64,000 nucleotides of DNA, taken from Salinivenus iranica. Lineage in GTDB: Bacteria; Bacteroidota; Rhodothermia; Rhodothermales; Salinibacteraceae. The translations under genes were made by a program, and so were the position numbers. The stretch covers positions 1-64,000 of the forward strand of contig NCRB01000008.1 of the NCBI GenBank assembly GCA_002894665.1. Reading direction: 5' to 3'. The notes beneath the pieces are model-generated. The model saw only the letters and a program-made list of their open reading frames with translations, ran no database searches and was not told the DNA's origin. Positions 61,022-64,000 of the stretch are shown piece after piece (the stretch's first letter is position 1; each line of letters starts with the position of its first letter).

Positions 61022-62104
61022 ATGACCACCTTCGACCGCCACATCATTGCCCGTCTCTTGAAGGGCTTTGTCTTCTTCGTGGGGGCGCTGATCGTCTTTT
61101 TCGTCGTGCTGCACTGGGTGGAGTACAGCGATGACTTCCTGGATGGAGGCGCGACCGCCCAGGAGGTCTTTACGGTGTTCTACCCGAGCTACGTGCCCGA
61201 GATCGTGCGGCTCACCTCGCCCCTCGCCCTCTTCCTCTCGTGCATCTATCTCACCGGCACCCTGGCCCAAGAGCTCCAACTCTCCGCTCTTCAAACCTCC
61301 GGGGTCTCCTTGTATCGGCTGCTCCGCCCCTACGCCGTCGTGGGCCTCCTGGTAACCGTCTTCATGTTTGGCTTCAACGGCTGGGTCGTCCCTCGCACAA
61401 ATGAGGTGGTGGTACAGTACGAGAACGAATACCTGAACCCGGGCAGCGCCCCCACCAACCTGAACGAAATCCACCGCCAGAACAGCCCCGAGTCGATCCT
61501 GGCCGTTGGCTACTACAACCGCGACCGCAAGCGGGCCAATACGGTGTCCCTCCAAACGTTCGACGGCCCCTCGCGCCTGGCCCGCCGCCTGGACGCCGAA
61601 CAAATGGAATGGATCGACTCGCTGGGCACCTGGCGACTCGAAGACGTCACCATCCGGCACTTTACGGAGGAAGGAGCCACCAAGCGGAGCGTCGCCACCC
61701 TCGACACGACGCTCCAGATCCTACCGAAGGACCTTGCGCGCACGCAGAACGACGTCGCGGCCATGACCATCCCCAACGCCCGCAACCATCTACAGGCGCT
61801 TCAACGGGCCGGCGTGGGAAACCTCGGCCGCTCACTCGTGGCCTACTACAACAAGTTCGCGTACCCCTTCGCCAACCTCATCCTCATCCTCATCGGCATG
61901 CCCATCGCGGCCGTGCGGCGTCGGGGCGGGCAGGCCGCCCGGTTTGCCATCGGGCTCCTGATCGCGTTCATCTACCTGTCGATCCAGAAACTCGCCGAGC
62001 CGTTCGGGTACGCCGGCGCCCTGGACCCCGCCGTCACCGCCTGGCTCCCACATCTCGTGTTCGCCGGAGTGGCTCTCCTCGTTCTCTGGCGCACCCGAAC
62101 CTGA
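61022..62104 (+). CDS. LptF/LptG-family lipopolysaccharide export permease
   Basis: A 360-residue inner-membrane permease of the LPS transporter. DRHIIARLLKGFVFFVGALIVFFVVLHWVEYSDDF is the first helix with the typical Y(F)-I-x-(R/K)-x-x-L-K-x-F start. LTSPLALFLSCIYLTGTLAQELQLSALQTSGVSLYRLLRPY contains the coupling helix contacting the ATPase. A central periplasmic jellyroll (about 120-260) precedes the final helices (YPFANLILILIGMPIAAVRRRGGQAARFAIG). It works with an ABC ATPase and the LptD-like protein; only one permease is in the window. Confidence 0.9.
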   Translation: MTTFDRHIIARLLKGFVFFVGALIVFFVVLHWVEYSDDFLDGGATAQEVFTVFYPSYVPEIVRLTSPLALFLSCIYLTGTLAQELQLSALQTSGVSLYRLLRPYAVVGLLVTVFMFGFNGWVVPRTNEVVVQYENEYLNPGSAPTNLNEIHRQNSPESILAVGYYNRDRKRANTVSLQTFDGPSRLARRLDAEQMEWIDSLGTWRLEDVTIRHFTEEGATKRSVATLDTTLQILPKDLARTQNDVAAMTIPNARNHLQALQRAGVGNLGRSLVAYYNKFAYPFANLILILIGMPIAAVRRRGGQAARFAIGLLIAFIYLSIQKLAEPFGYAGALDPAVTAWLPHLVFAGVALLVLWRTRT

Positions 62105-62118
62105 GGCCGCCGCCCCGC

Positions 62119-63525
62119 TTACGCGGGATTCCCGTTGCCCACCTCGGCCAGGGCACTGATGAGGTCGCTCTTGGTCACGACCGAGTATCCGTCTTCCGGC
62201 CCATGATCCACCAGCACAGCTCCCGCCTCCTGCTCAAGATAGGCGGACAAATGCTCCAGGTGGAGTGACGCCGGCACGACCGGGAACGGCGTGCCCATGA
62301 TGCTCCGCACCGGGTCGTTCCGCGTCTCCGGGTCTTCGATGAGGCGGTTCAGGATGCGCGTCTCGGTGACACTGCCGACCACCTCCCCGTCGGCGTCGAT
62401 CACCGGCATCTGCGAGATGCCCTCGTCGGTCATCCGGTCGATGAGGGCGCCGATCTCGTCCTCCGGGGCGGCGGAAATGACCTCGGCGTGTTTCTGCCGG
62501 AGGTTGACGACCTCCCCCGCCGTCACGTCCGGCTTGCTCTTCAGGAAGCCGTGATTCCGCATCCACTCGTCGTTGTACGTCTTCGACAGGTAGCGGAACC
62601 CCGAATCCGGCAGGAGCACCACCACCAGGTCATCCTCCGTGAGCTCATTGCGGTGCTCCTTCATCCACTGCAGGCTGCCCGCCACGGCCATGCCGCACGA
62701 CTGCCCGATGAACAGGCCCTCCTCCTGGGCCAGACGTCGGGTCATCTGCATCGCGGGCGTGTCTTCGACCTCGACAAAGTCATCGACAATGTCGAAGTCC
62801 ATGTTCTCCGGAAGAATGTCCTCTCCCACCCCTTCCGTGAAGTAAGGAAAGATCTCCTCTTCGTCGAAGACGCCTTCATGGAAATACTTGTGGAAGACCG
62901 ACCCAGCCGGGTCTACGCCAATGACCGTCACGTCCTCGCTCTGATCTTTCAGGTAGCGGCCCGTGCCGCTGATGGTGCCGCCGGTTCCCGCCCCCGCCAC
63001 GAAGTGCGTGATCTGCCCTTCGGTCTGCTCCCAGAGCTCGGGGCCGGTTGTCTCGTAGTGGGCCTCCGCGTTGGACGGGTTGTCGTACTGGTTGAGGTAG
63101 ATGGAATTCGGAATTTCGTCCGCCAGGCGACGCGCCACCGAGTAGTAGCTTCGGGGATCGTCCGGTTCCACGTTTGTCGGGCACACCAGCACCTCCGCCC
63201 CCAGGCCCCGGAGCACGTCCACCTTTTCCTGACTCTGCTTGTCGGTCGTCGTAAAGATGCAGCGGTATCCTTTTGCAATGGCCGCGATGGCGAGCCCGGC
63301 CCCCGTGTTTCCGCTCGTGCCCTCAATGATGGTCCCGCCGGGCTCGATCAGGCCCTTCTCCTCGGCGTCCTCAATCATGTTGACCCCAATCCGGTCCTTC
63401 ACCGACCCACCGGGATTGAAAAACTCGACTTTGCCCAGCACCGTGCAGGGAAGATCCTCGGCAACCGCGTTGAGCCGAACGAGCGGGGTATTGCCGATGG
63501 TACCGAGTACGGAATCGTGCCACAT
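62119..63525 (-). CDS. Cystathionine beta-synthase-type PLP enzyme with CBS domains
   Basis: A 468-residue PLP enzyme. The fold-type II catalytic part (about 1-320) has SVLGTIGNTPLVRL, the Schiff-base Lys K43 in FFNPGGSVKDRIG, the phosphate loop GTIIEGTSGNTGAGLA and GAGTGGTISGTGRYLKD. SCGMAVAGSL and LLPDSGFRYLSKTYND complete it. Two CBS domains follow (about 335-465: IGALIDRMTDEGISQMPVIDADGEVVGSVTET; SAYLEQEAGAVLVDH), as in cystathionine beta-synthase. It probably condenses serine or O-acetylserine with homocysteine or sulfide. The extra 23 upstream in-frame residues are not family-like, so the start is 63525. Confidence 0.92.
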   Translation of the reverse strand: MWHDSVLGTIGNTPLVRLNAVAEDLPCTVLGKVEFFNPGGSVKDRIGVNMIEDAEEKGLIEPGGTIIEGTSGNTGAGLAIAAIAKGYRCIFTTTDKQSQEKVDVLRGLGAEVLVCPTNVEPDDPRSYYSVARRLADEIPNSIYLNQYDNPSNAEAHYETTGPELWEQTEGQITHFVAGAGTGGTISGTGRYLKDQSEDVTVIGVDPAGSVFHKYFHEGVFDEEEIFPYFTEGVGEDILPENMDFDIVDDFVEVEDTPAMQMTRRLAQEEGLFIGQSCGMAVAGSLQWMKEHRNELTEDDLVVVLLPDSGFRYLSKTYNDEWMRNHGFLKSKPDVTAGEVVNLRQKHAEVISAAPEDEIGALIDRMTDEGISQMPVIDADGEVVGSVTETRILNRLIEDPETRNDPVRSIMGTPFPVVPASLHLEHLSAYLEQEAGAVLVDHGPEDGYSVVTKSDLISALAEVGNGNPA

Positions 63526-63782
63526 GGATTGGCGGGACGTTGTGAAGGAGAATGAGGATTGTGAAAGCGCTTCGGGCATCCGGCACGGCTTCAATGCCGA
63601 GCCGTCCCGGTCAGCAGGCCCCAGGGTCTGATGGCATCAATGAAAACGGAACGAGGGCCAAACAGTTGCCTCTTCGTATTTGACGGTAACCCGAATAATC
63701 AAGATAATGGGCAGCAGGGAGGATCTCACCCTGCGCCCGGTCCCCCACTTGTCGACGTCGCCCCCACCGCCCGTTTTCCCCA

Positions 63783-64000
63783 ATGGCCCCTTCTGAACCG
63801 GCTCCCACCGTGGAGCCGACGCTCTTGGCCGCCACGTTCTCTCCCTCCGGTGAGCTCCACCACTGCAATCAGGCCTGGACCACCGCTCTCGGCCCGTCCG
63901 AGTCGCCATGGGCCCACCTCAACCCTGAGGACCATGAACTCGCCACCAGCTCGGTGCTAGAAGCCGGTCGCGGCCGGCTGGTGAGCAACCGCGTGGTGAC
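63783..64000 (+). CDS. Partial gene, possible PAS-domain protein (cut by the right edge)
   Basis: From ATG 63783 a frame stays open to the window edge (72 complete codons). The protein starts MAPSEPAPTVEPTLLAATF, then SPSGELHHCNQAWTTALG and WAHLNPEDHELATSSVLEAG. The pattern S-P-x-G-x-L-x-x-x-N-x-A-W followed by H-P(N)-E-D resembles the start of a PAS domain, as found in sensor kinases and diguanylate cyclases. Other open frames across this stretch have low-complexity Arg/Pro composition. The gene is divergent from the cystathionine synthase. The call rests on a short fragment. Confidence 0.45.
   Translation, partial: MAPSEPAPTVEPTLLAATFSPSGELHHCNQAWTTALGPSESPWAHLNPEDHELATSSVLEAGRGRLVSNRVV

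Overview
The window is GC-rich, gene-dense bacterial chromosome. Proteins are strongly acidic (Asp/Glu-rich enolase, seryl-tRNA synthetase, succinyl-CoA ligase, aspartokinase). Families typical of the Bacteroidetes lineage (DUF4270-like lipoprotein, DUF2851-like protein, Skp pair behind BamA, LptD-like barrel) occur throughout. Acidic proteome, high GC and these families together suggest a halophilic member of Rhodothermota, Salinibacter or a close relative. This is inference from content, not a database match. Many genes lack an obvious Shine-Dalgarno, so starts were chosen by signal peptides, domain starts and spacing; several in-frame GTG/TTG extensions were rejected. Layout, left part: an SpmB-like membrane protein, an anchored M20 peptidase, an AidB-type acyl-CoA dehydrogenase and a CaxA-type Ca2+/Na+ exchanger (1-5.3 kb). 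After a gene-free divergent region come a zinc-ribbon protein and a porin-like fragment. From 6.5 to 12.3 kb a compact minus-strand exopolysaccharide operon encodes a glycosyltransferase, a WbaP-type initiating transferase, a Wzc-type tyrosine kinase and a small SLBB export protein. Upstream of it lie two paralogous NarL/LuxR response regulators, probably its regulators. tRNA-Gly(GCC) with a strong terminator follows, then GNAT, asd and an ACT-less aspartokinase, folD, an MscS channel, YjbQ, SurE and PanB. Middle part: 22.5-30.3 kb is the classical envelope block read dxr, rseP, uppS, bamA, skp, skp. On the other strand follows a run of exported TPR protein, exported amidotransferase-like protein, thioesterase, small barrel, RmlD-like reductase, serS and a tail-anchored protein. 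A second large acyl-CoA dehydrogenase and pyrF lead to a tiny type I-E-like CRISPR array (four repeats, three spacers) with no cas genes in the window. Right part: a DUF2851-like protein, a monooxygenase-fold protein, two lipoproteins and a very large Q-rich DUF4175-like membrane protein. Then comes a four-gene unit of glycogen-synthase-like fragment, DUF4270-like lipoprotein, outer-membrane protein and TPR protein, closed by a strong terminator. Enolase, FtsB-like protein, a ROK kinase without its zinc cysteines, an LptD-like protein, sucC, LptF/G and cystathionine beta-synthase follow; the right edge cuts a probable PAS-domain gene. The best candidates for undescribed biology are the 48.5-53.8 kb envelope unit with its degenerate glycosyltransferase domain, and the exported amidotransferase-like protein at 32.4 kb with its TPR partner.
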